Below, one piece after another: positions 19,033 to 27,128 of a stretch of DNA of 64,000 bases; the stretch's first letter is position 1; the number at the start of each line of letters is the position of its first letter. The notes under the pieces were generated by a model. The model was not told the origin of the DNA. It did not search any database and saw only the letters and a program-made list of their open reading frames with translations. The translations under genes were made by a program, and so were the position numbers. This DNA comes from Pseudomonas nitroreducens TX1. GTDB lineage: Bacteria; Pseudomonadota; Gammaproteobacteria; Pseudomonadales; Pseudomonadaceae. The stretch covers positions 1 through 64,000 of the forward strand of contig NZ_AMZB01000105.1 in assembly GCF_000313755.1 (NCBI RefSeq). The letters run 5' to 3'.

Positions 19033-19686
19033 TTAGATGCTCGGCGGTAACTCCGGCATTGCAGCGAGCTTCTCCTCGGCCTCTTCGTGGCCCTGGTCCG
19101 CTGCTTTCTGGTACCAGACGCGCGCCTGCGCCGGGTTCTTCGCCACGCCGCGGCCCTTGGCGTAGCTTTCCGCGACCTGGAACTGGGCATCCACATCGCC
19201 TTGCTCCGCCGAGAGCAGGTAGAGGGCGAAGGCCTTCTTGTAGCTGCGGGTCACACCGGTGCCGTTCTCGTACATGATCGCGAGGTTGAATTGCGCGTCC
19301 TTGTCGCCTTGGTCGACGGCTTTCTGGTACCAGAACACCGCCTTGGCCGGGTCCTGTTCCACGCCGTCGCCGTTGTCATAGGCGTTGCCCAGGTTGTATT
19401 GGGCGCAGGCATGGCCCTGCCTGGCGGCCTTCTCGTACCAGTACGCGGCTTTTTCATAATCCTGGTCGTACTCGTCGCTGCCGGCGTCGTATTCCAGGCC
19501 GAGGGTGTACTGGGCGCTGGCATGGCCGGCCTTGGCGGCCTTCACCAGGTCCTCGCCATAGAGATCGGACCATTCGTCCTGGATGGCGCAGGGGGTTGCT
19601 TCCAGTTCTGCGGCCTGGACGGGGATGGCACTGCACAGGCCCAGCAACAGACTGGCGAACAGGGTTTGGCGGATGCGCGAAGGCAT
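19033..19686 (-). CDS. periplasmic Sel1-repeat protein
   Basis: 217 aa. A signal peptide covers about residues 1-25 (LFASLLLGLCSAIPVQAA). Four to five Sel1/TPR-like repeats of about 36 residues follow, recognisable by A-x2-GHASAQYTLGLEYD, GHACAQYNLGNAYDNGDGV, GDKDAQFNLAIMYENGTGV, GDVDAQFQVAESYAKGRGV and the closing GHEEAEEKL. Such solenoids mediate protein-protein contacts in the envelope. AGGAG precedes ATG 19686. The upstream gene is sseA; no operon partner is evident. Confidence 0.85.
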   Translation of the reverse strand: MPSRIRQTLFASLLLGLCSAIPVQAAELEATPCAIQDEWSDLYGEDLVKAAKAGHASAQYTLGLEYDAGSDEYDQDYEKAAYWYEKAARQGHACAQYNLGNAYDNGDGVEQDPAKAVFWYQKAVDQGDKDAQFNLAIMYENGTGVTRSYKKAFALYLLSAEQGDVDAQFQVAESYAKGRGVAKNPAQARVWYQKAADQGHEEAEEKLAAMPELPPSI

Positions 19687-19801
19687 GGGATCACTCCTTT
19701 GAAGAATGGGCACGAGTCTGACCGATGCCCTGACACCTATCCATAGGAACGGAAGGCGGTGGTGTGAAGCGCCTTCCGTTTTTCCCGCCAGAGCGGGCAG
19801 A

Positions 19802-20656
19802 TCAATCGCCTTTGGCCACCGGGCGGCGGGCATCGGTAATCCACTCGCTCCAGGACCCGGCATACAGGCGACCCAGCGGGTAGCCCGCCAGGCTCAGGGC
19901 GAACAGATTGTGGCAGGCGGTGACGCCGGAACCGCAGTAGGCCACCAGTTCCTCTGCCGGCCGCCCACGCAGCAGGGCGGCGAAACGCTGGTGCAGGTGT
20001 TCCGGGCGCAGGAAGCAGCCATCATTGCCCAGATTGTCGGTGAAGGCTGCGCACTGGGCTCCGGGGATGTGTCCGGCGACGGGGTCGATGGGCTCGATCT
20101 CGCCACGAAAGCGCGGCAGGCCGCGGGCGTCGATCAGCGGCAGTTCGGCATCGCCCAGCTTCATGGCCAGTTCGTTGGCGCTGATCAGCAGGCGGTTGTC
20201 CGGCTCGCCCTTGAAGTCGCCGGGGCGCAACGGCGTTTCGGCGGTGGTCAGACGCAGGCCGGCATTGCGCCAGGCGGTCAACCCACCGTCGAGCAGATAG
20301 ACGCCCTCGCTCTTGCCCAGCCATAGCAGCAGCCACCAGGCGCGAGCGGCAAAGGCGCCAGGGCCGTCGTCATACAGCACCACTTCGCTATCGGCATTCA
20401 GGCCCCAGGCGCGCAGGTGTTCCAGCAGGTGCTGGGGATCGGGCAGCGGATGGCGCCCCGTGACGCCCGGAATCACCGGCGCGGAAAGGTCGCGGTTGAG
20501 GTCGGCGAAATGCGCGCCGGGGATATGGTTTTCCTGGTAGCTGCGCGCGCCATAGGCCGGGTCTTCGAGGGCGAAGCGGCAGTCGAGCAGGACGAGATTC
20601 GGGTCATCGAGGCGGGCGGCCAGTTGCTCGGGCGTGAGCAGGCGGGCTTGGGTCAT
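19802..20656 (-). CDS. sseA: 3-mercaptopyruvate/thiosulfate sulfurtransferase
   Basis: 284 aa, two rhodanese domains. The first (about 5-135) is inactive; the second (about 155-275) carries the active-site loop CGSGVTA. The CG[S/T]GVTA form marks mercaptopyruvate sulfurtransferases rather than CRKGVT thiosulfate rhodaneses. It moves sulfur from 3-mercaptopyruvate to thiol acceptors in the cytoplasm. It diverges from the acyltransferase gene, with about 80 nt between them. Confidence 0.9.
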   Translation of the reverse strand: MTQARLLTPEQLAARLDDPNLVLLDCRFALEDPAYGARSYQENHIPGAHFADLNRDLSAPVIPGVTGRHPLPDPQHLLEHLRAWGLNADSEVVLYDDGPGAFAARAWWLLLWLGKSEGVYLLDGGLTAWRNAGLRLTTAETPLRPGDFKGEPDNRLLISANELAMKLGDAELPLIDARGLPRFRGEIEPIDPVAGHIPGAQCAAFTDNLGNDGCFLRPEHLHQRFAALLRGRPAEELVAYCGSGVTACHNLFALSLAGYPLGRLYAGSWSEWITDARRPVAKGD

Positions 20657-20735
20657 GGGCGCGTTCCTGTGTCGTGACGGGGCTTTGGCGCATCATAAGG
20701 CTTGTACGATGAAAAGTTGGTGGGAGTTGGCGAAC

Positions 20736-21530
20736 ATGTACAACCAGCATCCGGCACCGCGCAAGGCGGGCCCGCTGCGCGTCGCCCTGGTGGGACTGGC
20801 GACCGTTCTGATCACCCTGGGCTACAGCGTCCGGGTCCTGGCGCTGGGCGCCATCGGCCGGCTGCGCCGCGCCAAGGTCGACGGCTTCACCCGCGACTGG
20901 TCCGGCAGCCTGCTGCGCCTGACGGGCGCGCGCCTGAGCCGCCATGGCGAGGTGCCCGACTTCGGCGATGGCCGTCGCTACATGATCCTCTGCACCCATT
21001 CGAGTTTCTACGATATCCCGGCGATCTTCGTGACCCTGCCGGGCTCGATCCGCATGCTCGCCAAGCGCGAACTGTTTGCCGTGCCGGTGTGGGGCGCGGC
21101 CATGCGTGCGGCGGAATTCCCGTCCATCGACCGGCACAACCGCCACCAGGCCATGGCCGACCTGGCGAAGGCGCGGGAAATGATGGAAAGCGGCATCGTG
21201 CTCTGGGCCGCGCCCGAGGGTACCCGTTCCAAGGATGGCAAGCTGCAGCCGTTCAAGAAAGGCTGCTTCCGCCTGGCCCAGCAGACCGACGCGATCATAG
21301 TCCCGGTGGCTATCCGTGGCATCCAGCAACTGCTGCCGGCCGGTGGCCTGAAACTGAACCTCGGCATGCCGGTGGAAGTGCATGTCGGTGCGCCAATCGA
21401 CTCCACCCAGTTCACCGAGCGCGGCATCGAGGCGCTGATGAGCGAGGTACGCGAGCGCATGCTGGAACTGCTGGACCCCAGTGCCGCACCTGCTCCGGCG
21501 CCTGCCCTGAAGGAACAGACGCCGGCCTGA
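20736..21530 (+). CDS. 1-acylglycerol-3-phosphate O-acyltransferase family protein
   Basis: 264 aa PlsC-type acyltransferase. An N-terminal membrane segment (VALVGLATVLITLGYSVRVLAL) is followed by acyltransferase blocks: THSSFYD (HX4D catalytic motif), the PSIDRHNR block, WAAPEGTRSKDGK (PEGTR substrate motif) and IIVPVAI. It likely esterifies lysophospholipid or a related lipid at the inner membrane. ATG 20736 has GGAG at a good distance; ATG 20709 would add nine residues. It is not necessarily the housekeeping PlsC, and the acyl acceptor is unknown. Confidence 0.82.
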   Translation: MYNQHPAPRKAGPLRVALVGLATVLITLGYSVRVLALGAIGRLRRAKVDGFTRDWSGSLLRLTGARLSRHGEVPDFGDGRRYMILCTHSSFYDIPAIFVTLPGSIRMLAKRELFAVPVWGAAMRAAEFPSIDRHNRHQAMADLAKAREMMESGIVLWAAPEGTRSKDGKLQPFKKGCFRLAQQTDAIIVPVAIRGIQQLLPAGGLKLNLGMPVEVHVGAPIDSTQFTERGIEALMSEVRERMLELLDPSAAPAPAPALKEQTPA

Positions 21531-21552
21531 GGTGCCAGCGGGGCTGGATTCT

Positions 21553-22614
21553 TCAGTGGATGGGCAGCCGGCCGATACGGTCGTTTTCCAGGCTGCCCAG
21601 GTAAAGCACGCCGTTCACCGGCTTGGCCGAGGTCACCATGCGCAGGTGCTGGCCGCTGGTGTCATGCAGACTGCGCACGATCTCGCCTTTCTCGTTCACC
21701 TGGATAACCAGGCCATAGGCCACCGGCTTGGGCAGGACGGCGCGCGGCAGCTTGGTGAGCTGGCGTTTCAGCCAGGGCATCTGCTGGATCACATCTGCGT
21801 CGGCCTTGCGCGGCGAGGGCAGGGCGACCCAGAAGGTGCCGCTGCGGTCGCTGGCGAGGTTATCCGGCAGGCCCGGCAGATTGTCGATGAACACCTCGTG
21901 CTGCCCGGCCCTCTCGCCCTTGAGCCAGTAGCGGGTGATGCGGTATCGGTAGGTCTCGTTGACCAACACGAAGTCCTCGTTCTGCGACAGCGCCACGCCA
22001 TTGGCGAAGTACAGGTCCTTGAGCAGCGTCTCGGTCCTGCCGGTGGCCGGGTCGTAGCGCAGGAGGCGGCCGTGGGGGCGGGCTTCGAGCAGATCGAGGA
22101 TGTAGTCGGGCTGGTGAAAACGGCTGGACGCGTCGCTGAAGTAGATGCGGCCATCGCTGGCGATGTCCAGGTCGTCGGTGAAGGCGAAGGGAACGCCATC
22201 GGCCGAATCGCTCAGCACGCGCATCCTGCCTTGCGGGTCGACCTGCAGCAGGCCTTTCCAGGCGTCGGCGACTATCAGGTTGCCGCTCTTGTCGAACGCC
22301 AGGCCCAGCGGGCGACCGCGGGTCTCGACGAAGGTTTCGGCCTTGCCGTCGGCGCCGATGCGCACGATGCGCCCGTCATCCAGCCCGGCGAACACCCGGC
22401 CCTGGCTGTCCACTGCCGTGTCCTCCGGGCCGACGATCTGGCCCTGAGCGAGCAGTTCGGCCTTCATCAGGGTGTCATTGGGTTCCATTACGCCGGTCAT
22501 CGCTGGCGCCTTGGGCGGCGTCCAGGCCAGCGGGTCGATGGGGCTGGGCGTGAGCGCCAGGTAGACCGCCAGGGCCAGGACCAGCACGACGACCAGTCCG
22601 AGAAGCTTTTTCAT
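21553..22614 (-). CDS. SMP-30/gluconolactonase/strictosidine-synthase-like beta-propeller protein
   Basis: 353 aa. The N-terminal segment MKKLLGLVVVLVLALAVYLAL is a signal anchor. The rest is a six-bladed propeller with repeated phrases AVDSQGRVFAGLDDGRIVRI, GLAFDKSGNLIVADAWKGLLQV, DIASDGRIYFSDAS and NLASDRSGTFWVAL. The DAWKG and YFSDASSRF blocks match strictosidine-synthase-like hydrolases (adipocyte membrane-associated protein group), which are metal-dependent lactonases or esterases. The natural substrate is unknown. It diverges from rnd. Confidence 0.82.
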   Translation of the reverse strand: MKKLLGLVVVLVLALAVYLALTPSPIDPLAWTPPKAPAMTGVMEPNDTLMKAELLAQGQIVGPEDTAVDSQGRVFAGLDDGRIVRIGADGKAETFVETRGRPLGLAFDKSGNLIVADAWKGLLQVDPQGRMRVLSDSADGVPFAFTDDLDIASDGRIYFSDASSRFHQPDYILDLLEARPHGRLLRYDPATGRTETLLKDLYFANGVALSQNEDFVLVNETYRYRITRYWLKGERAGQHEVFIDNLPGLPDNLASDRSGTFWVALPSPRKADADVIQQMPWLKRQLTKLPRAVLPKPVAYGLVIQVNEKGEIVRSLHDTSGQHLRMVTSAKPVNGVLYLGSLENDRIGRLPIH

Positions 22615-22754
22615 GCGCGAGTTGCCTTCTTGTAGTTGTGGACGGGGCAAAGCGTAGAAGTTGCCATGCAGTCGTCACGGACCGATGGCCGAGTGGAATG
22701 CTCGCACATCCTGCATCTCTATATACTGCGCGCACCGAAACGAAGGAGATGTTC

Positions 22755-23885
22755 GTGACCATCCTCGATATACAGTGGATTCGCGACGATGCCACCCTGG
22801 AGCGCAAGTGCCAGGACTGGAAAGAACTGCCCTACCTCGCGCTCGATACCGAGTTCATGCGTGTCGATACCTTCTACCCGGCCGCCGGGCTGGTGCAGGT
22901 GGGCGACGGCAACGGCGTGTGGCTGATCGACCCGCTGCTGATCCGCGACTGGTCGCCGTTCGCCGCCGTGCTGGAGTCGCCGCTGGTAGTCAAGGTGTTC
23001 CACGCCTGCGGCGAGGACCTGGAGGTGTTCCAGCGCCTGACCGGCAGCCTGCCGCAGCCGCTGTTCGACACCCAATTGGCCGCCGCCTACCTGGGCATGC
23101 CGCATTCCATGGGTTACTCCAAGCTGGTGCTGGAAATCCTCGGCCTCGACCTGCCCAAGGACGAAACCCGCTCCGACTGGCTGCAGCGTCCGCTGACCGA
23201 CATGCAGGTACGCTACGCCGCTGAGGATGTGCAGCACCTGGCCGAAGTCTACGTGAAGCTCGCACCACGCCTGAGTGACGAAAAGCTGCAGTGGCTGCTG
23301 GCCGATGGCACCGACCTGACCAACAACCAGAGCCGTGTCAGCGATCCGCAGCAGGCCTACCTCGACGTCAAGCTGGCGTGGAAGCTCAATCGCCAGCAGT
23401 TGGCCGTGCTGCGCGAACTGTGCGTCTGGCGCGAGGAACAGGCGCGGCTGCGCAACAAGCCACGCAACCACATTCTGCGCGAGCACACGCTGTGGCCTCT
23501 GGCGCGCTTCCAGCCGGTCGACAAGGTCGCCCTGGCGCGCATCGATGACATGCACCCCCGCACCGTGCGCCAGGACGGCGACACCCTGATCGCACTGATA
23601 GCCCACGCGGCGAAACTGCCTGAAGCGGCCTGGCCTGAAACCCTGCCCGAGCCGCTGCCGCGCGAGATCACCCCGGTGCTGAAGAAACTGCGCGAAGTCG
23701 GCCAGAAGGAAGCCGAGCGCCTGGAGATGGCGCCCGAACTGATGCTGCGCAAGAAAATCCTCGAAGCCCTGCTCAAGACCGGCTGGCCCAACGGCCCCTA
23801 TCAATTGCCCGATTCGCTGCAAGGCTGGCGGCGCGAGCTGATGGGCCAGGCCCTGCTCGACAGCCTCGCCCAGCCCGACGAATGA
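22755..23885 (+). CDS. rnd: ribonuclease D
   Basis: 376 aa 3'-5' exoribonuclease that trims tRNA and other stable RNAs. The DEDD exonuclease residues are in LALDTEFMRVDTFYP, VFHACGEDLEVF, LFDTQLAAAYLG and VRYAAEDVQHL. An HRDC domain follows at about residues 210-290, then a second HRDC-like helical part. GTG at 22755 is preferred because GGAG is 7 nt upstream; the ATG two codons earlier abuts the ribosome site. It is followed by ycgL and a hydroxyacid dehydrogenase, as in P. aeruginosa. Confidence 0.93.
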   Translation: MTILDIQWIRDDATLERKCQDWKELPYLALDTEFMRVDTFYPAAGLVQVGDGNGVWLIDPLLIRDWSPFAAVLESPLVVKVFHACGEDLEVFQRLTGSLPQPLFDTQLAAAYLGMPHSMGYSKLVLEILGLDLPKDETRSDWLQRPLTDMQVRYAAEDVQHLAEVYVKLAPRLSDEKLQWLLADGTDLTNNQSRVSDPQQAYLDVKLAWKLNRQQLAVLRELCVWREEQARLRNKPRNHILREHTLWPLARFQPVDKVALARIDDMHPRTVRQDGDTLIALIAHAAKLPEAAWPETLPEPLPREITPVLKKLREVGQKEAERLEMAPELMLRKKILEALLKTGWPNGPYQLPDSLQGWRRELMGQALLDSLAQPDE

Positions 23886-23918
23886 CGCGGCCTACTCGAT
23901 AAAGCGGAAAGAACCGAC

Positions 23919-24212
23919 ATGAAACGCATCTGCTCCATCTACAAGAGTCCGCGCAAGAACGAGATGTACCTGTACGTCGACAAGCGCGAAGCCCTCAGCC
24001 GTGTGCCCGAGGCGCTGCTTGCCGCGTTCGGCGCGCCGCAGCACGCCTTCGACCTTGTCCTGAGCCCCGAACGCCAGCTGGCCCGCGAGGACATCCACCT
24101 GGTGCTGGAGAATATCGAGAAACAAGGTTTCCACCTGCAGATGCCGCCAGCGGAGGAGGAGTACATCCAGCACCTCCCCGAGGAATTGCTGCGGCGGAAC
24201 GACCCGGTCTGA
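23919..24212 (+). CDS. ycgL: YcgL-domain protein
   Basis: 97 aa protein of the YcgL family. It starts [23 protein letters not shown], the family hallmark, and continues [33 protein letters not shown]. The fold is a small alpha/beta domain of unknown biochemical role. It lies 33 nt after rnd on the same strand, an arrangement conserved across gamma-proteobacteria, so a link to RNA metabolism is possible but unproven. Confidence 0.88.
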   Translation: MKRICSIYKSPRKNEMYLYVDKREALSRVPEALLAAFGAPQHAFDLVLSPERQLAREDIHLVLENIEKQGFHLQMPPAEEEYIQHLPEELLRRNDPV

Positions 24213-24461
24213 TCGCGGCTGTGTCGTCGTGCCGCTCAGGTCGCGCATCCGCCCGGTGGTGGCACTGTGCAAGTGCGCGGCTTGAGCGCATTATGCAGGG
24301 GTAAAAAGGGTTCAACGGAGCGGAACGCTTGGTCTCTGGCTGTGTCTATAGCCGCCTGACTTCCCTAGAACTGATGACGATTGCCCCAGGGAAGCTCCCT
24401 TGAAGCGAGTCCAGATGCGCCAGCCGGAAATACTCCACCGTTCGAAGCGAAAGGCCTGACC

Positions 24462-25394
24462 ATGCGCCTGCTCGTACTCGATCGCGAACACGCCCTCTAT
24501 GCCGCCCTGTTGATGGCGGCCGAACCCCGTTTGACGGTGGTCTCCGGCAATAATCCCGACAAGCTGGTGGACGCCGCGGCAGAGTGCCCCGTGTGGCTCG
24601 GCGAGCCGACACTGGCCGCGCAACTCCTGCGCCAGGGCGTGCACCCGGTATGGATCCAGTCCAGCTGGGCGGGCATCACCCCGCTGCTGGCCGACGACCT
24701 CCCCAAGGATTACGCCCTGACCCGCGCCGTCGGCATCTTCGGGCAGGTCATGACCGAGTACCTGCTCACCTACATGCTTGCCCACGAACGCCAGTTCCTC
24801 GGACGCCTGGCCAGCCAGGTCGGCGTGCAGTGGGACGACCGTCCGCCGGGCAGCCTGAGTGGCCGGCAGATCCTCATCGTCGGCACCGGCGAAATCGGCC
24901 AGGCCGTGGCGCACATGCTCGCTCCCTTCGGCGTGGAGCTGGTCGGCGTGGCGAAGAACCCGCGCGCGCTGGTGCCCTTTGGTCGCATGGGCGGCCTGGA
25001 TGACCTGCCACGACTGGCCGAGACCGCCGACTACGTGATCAACCTGCTGCCCGATACGCCGGAAACCGCGGATATCTACAATCTCGCGCTGTTCCAGCGG
25101 ATGAAGCCCACCGCGCTGTTCCTCAATGCCGGGCGTGGTACTTCGGTGGTGGACGAGGACCTGGTCGCGGCGCTGGAGGCCAACCAGCTGGCCGGCGCAG
25201 TGATCGACGTCTGCCGCCAGGAGCCGCTGCCGGCGTCGCACCCGTTCTGGCATACGCCGCGGCTGCTGCTGACCGGCCACACCGCCGCGCCGACGCTGCC
25301 CAGCCTGTTGATCGACCTGTTCCGCGACAACCTCACGCGTTTCTGGGCCGGTCAGGCCATGCGCGGCGAGGTGGATTTCAGTCGTGGTTACTGA
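24462..25394 (+). CDS. D-2-hydroxyacid dehydrogenase (GhrA/glyoxylate reductase type)
   Basis: 310 aa. The NAD(P)-binding core has VGTGEIGQAVA and the signature INLLPDTPETADIYN. The catalytic Arg lies in LNAGRGTSV, and a His follows in LLTGHTAA where the usual His-Pro/Ala-Trp is found. It reduces 2-oxo acids such as glyoxylate or hydroxypyruvate; the substrate is not defined by sequence. ATG at 24462 starts MRLLVLDREHALYA with AAGG upstream. A strong terminator closes the rnd-ycgL-dehydrogenase group. Confidence 0.85.
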   Translation: MRLLVLDREHALYAALLMAAEPRLTVVSGNNPDKLVDAAAECPVWLGEPTLAAQLLRQGVHPVWIQSSWAGITPLLADDLPKDYALTRAVGIFGQVMTEYLLTYMLAHERQFLGRLASQVGVQWDDRPPGSLSGRQILIVGTGEIGQAVAHMLAPFGVELVGVAKNPRALVPFGRMGGLDDLPRLAETADYVINLLPDTPETADIYNLALFQRMKPTALFLNAGRGTSVVDEDLVAALEANQLAGAVIDVCRQEPLPASHPFWHTPRLLLTGHTAAPTLPSLLIDLFRDNLTRFWAGQAMRGEVDFSRGY

Positions 25395-25411
25395 CCGCTG
25401 TCGCACCCATG

Positions 25412-25440
25412 AAAAAGGCCCCAATCGGGGCCTTTTCTTT
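25412..25440. terminator. intrinsic terminator after the hydroxyacid dehydrogenase
   Basis: Stem AAAAGGCCCC / GGGGCCTTTT with loop AATC, followed by a T-rich run. The A-run on the other side lets it also serve the convergent nitroreductase gene. Confidence 0.88.
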
Positions 25441-25446
25441 TGCTCT

Positions 25447-25478
25447 TCTGTAGGATCGAGCAAGCTCGTTCTTACAGA
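25447..25478. repeat. solo, diverged REP palindrome
   Basis: TCTGTAGGATCGAGCAAGCTCGTTCTTACAGA is a single imperfect palindrome related to the REPIN arms (GTAGG.GCGAGC and GCTCG.TCCTAC). It has no partner arm and several substitutions, so it is probably a decayed copy. Confidence 0.65.
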
Positions 25479-25490
25479 AGATGGAAGCTG

Positions 25491-26084
25491 TCAGAGCGAG
25501 AAGTCACCCTCTGCCACGATTTCCGCCAGCGGGCGCCGGGTATTCGGCACTTCGCGGGCCTGCAGGCTTTCGGAGAGGATCGACTTGTCGCCCAGCTTGC
25601 CGATGGCGATGACCGCGTGGATTTCATGGTCCGCCGGGACCTTCAGCTCGGAACGCGCCAGTTCGCGGTCGAAGCCGGCCATGCCGTGGGTGTGCCAGCC
25701 CGCCAGGCTCGCCTGCAGGGCGAGGAAGCCCCAGGCAGAACCCGTGTCGAAGCTGTGCCACAGGGCAGGCTTTTCCTCGCTGGAGCCGGGCGGGGCGAAG
25801 GTGGTCTTGGACAGCACCACCACCAGCGCCGAGGCGTTCTGCGCCCAGCCGCGGTTGAATTCGCCCAGCAGGTTCAGGTAGCGCTGCCAGTTCGGCGTGT
25901 CGCGCAGCGCGAAGAGGAAGCGCCAGGGCTGCGAGTTGAAGGAGGAAGGCGCCCAGCGTGCGGCCTCGATGAAGCTCAGCAGAGTGGCTTCGGGAATGGC
26001 TTCGCCGTTGAAGGCGCGGGGCGACCAGCGATTGATGAACTGCGGGTCGATCGGGTGCTCGGATACGCGAGGGTTGGCGCTCAT
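25491..26084 (-). CDS. nitroreductase-family oxidoreductase
   Basis: 197 aa FMN-dependent enzyme. FMN-binding residues are visible in NRWSPRAFNGEAIPE and AARWAPSSFNSQPWRF at the N-terminus and in the GLALQASLAGWHTHGMAGFD-like region (FLALQASLAGWHTHGM). IAIGKLGD near the C-terminus completes the family pattern. It reduces nitro compounds, quinones or similar acceptors with NAD(P)H; the natural substrate is unknown. ATG at 26084 starts MSANPRVSEHPID. Its upstream gap (26085-26329) shows no other gene. Confidence 0.87.
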   Translation of the reverse strand: MSANPRVSEHPIDPQFINRWSPRAFNGEAIPEATLLSFIEAARWAPSSFNSQPWRFLFALRDTPNWQRYLNLLGEFNRGWAQNASALVVVLSKTTFAPPGSSEEKPALWHSFDTGSAWGFLALQASLAGWHTHGMAGFDRELARSELKVPADHEIHAVIAIGKLGDKSILSESLQAREVPNTRRPLAEIVAEGDFSL

Positions 26085-26329
26085 GGTGGCTCCTTGAAGG
26101 GCGTGGATCTGCCGATGGTGCCGTGGTCGGCCGGGCATCGCGGTGGGATCGGGCGGTTGGCGGTTCCGCGTCACGGGTGGAAGGCAGGCGGACCGCGCCC
26201 GTGGGCCGATCAAACTAACCAGCGCGGCTCGCTCTGGCAAGCGCTGCGCGGTCAATGGTCGCCTGCGCTTGGCCTGCGCGCGCCGCGGGCTTAGACTTTG
26301 CGCCCCGTGAAATAGCCCCTGATCAAAAA

Positions 26330-26779
26330 ATGGCCGCCAAAGTCGAACCCTTCTGGAAACGCAAGACCCTCGCCCAGCTCGACCAGGAAGAGTGGGAGTC
26401 GCTGTGCGACGGCTGCGGCCTGTGCTGCCTGCAGAAGCTGGAAGACGAGGACGACGGCACTGTCTATTACACGCGCATCGCCTGCAAGCTGCTGGACCTG
26501 AAGACCTGCCGCTGCACCGACTACGCCAACCGCCGCGCCAGCGTTCCGGACTGCATCCAGCTCACCCCGGCCCAGGCCGACGAGTTCCAGTGGCTGCCGC
26601 CCACCTGCGGCTACCGCCTGGTGTCCGAGGGCAAGGACCTGCCGCTGTGGCACCACCTGGTCTGCGGCGACCCCGATGCCGTGCACCACGAGCGCATCTC
26701 CCAGTCCGGCCGCATGCTCGCCGAGGGCTCGGTGCCCGAAGACGATTGGGAAGAGCACCTGATCTTCCGCGCCGGCTGA
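26330..26779 (+). CDS. ycgN: YcgN-family cysteine-cluster protein
   Basis: 149 aa, UPF0260/YkgJ-type family. The cluster [11 protein letters not shown] followed by [23 protein letters not shown] and CGYRL gives a conserved metal-site set of the kind that binds zinc or an Fe-S centre. The start [23 protein letters not shown] is typical. The function is unknown. The gene is convergent with the CPCC protein gene (7-nt gap). Confidence 0.85.
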   Translation: MAAKVEPFWKRKTLAQLDQEEWESLCDGCGLCCLQKLEDEDDGTVYYTRIACKLLDLKTCRCTDYANRRASVPDCIQLTPAQADEFQWLPPTCGYRLVSEGKDLPLWHHLVCGDPDAVHHERISQSGRMLAEGSVPEDDWEEHLIFRAG

Positions 26780-26786
26780 GCCGCGC

Positions 26787-27128
26787 TCAGACCGGCGTGC
26801 GCAGCCAGTAGCAGGCTTCCTCGCCGGTCAGCGGCGCCTTGTCGTCGGGCAGCTCCACGCGTTTTTGCCACAACGGGAACCAGCGCTCGTCCTTCACGTC
26901 ATCGATGGTCGACGGGCGCACCTTGCCACGCAAGCGCCGTTCGCACGCGCCCCACTGCACGAAGTTGACCTGCGCTTCGATCAGGCTCACGGCGTTGGCG
27001 CCGCCGCGTGCGTCGGGAAAGCAGAGCTGCAGGTGATCGTCTTCCCAGTAGCAGATCTCGCAGATTTCGTACGACCCCGGAGGGTCGCCGAAACTGAAGT
27101 AGCCGCAGCAGGGGCAGGTATAGAGCAT
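26787..27128 (-). CDS. CPCC-family cysteine-rich protein
   Basis: 113 aa. It starts MLYTCPCCGYFSFGDPPGSYEICEICYWEDD, the CPCC domain, with two CxxC pairs (CPCC and CEIC) that make a probable zinc site. The remainder (RPSTIDDVKDERWFPL) is family typical. Function is unknown. The ATG overlaps the ptrB stop by one base (TGATG), so it is translationally coupled to the peptidase. Confidence 0.83.
   Translation of the reverse strand: MLYTCPCCGYFSFGDPPGSYEICEICYWEDDHLQLCFPDARGGANAVSLIEAQVNFVQWGACERRLRGKVRPSTIDDVKDERWFPLWQKRVELPDDKAPLTGEEACYWLRTPV

Noticed and set aside
24213-24461. Small gene between ycgL and the hydroxyacid dehydrogenase
   Set aside because: The 249-nt gap has only short frames with poor codon use and no start signals.
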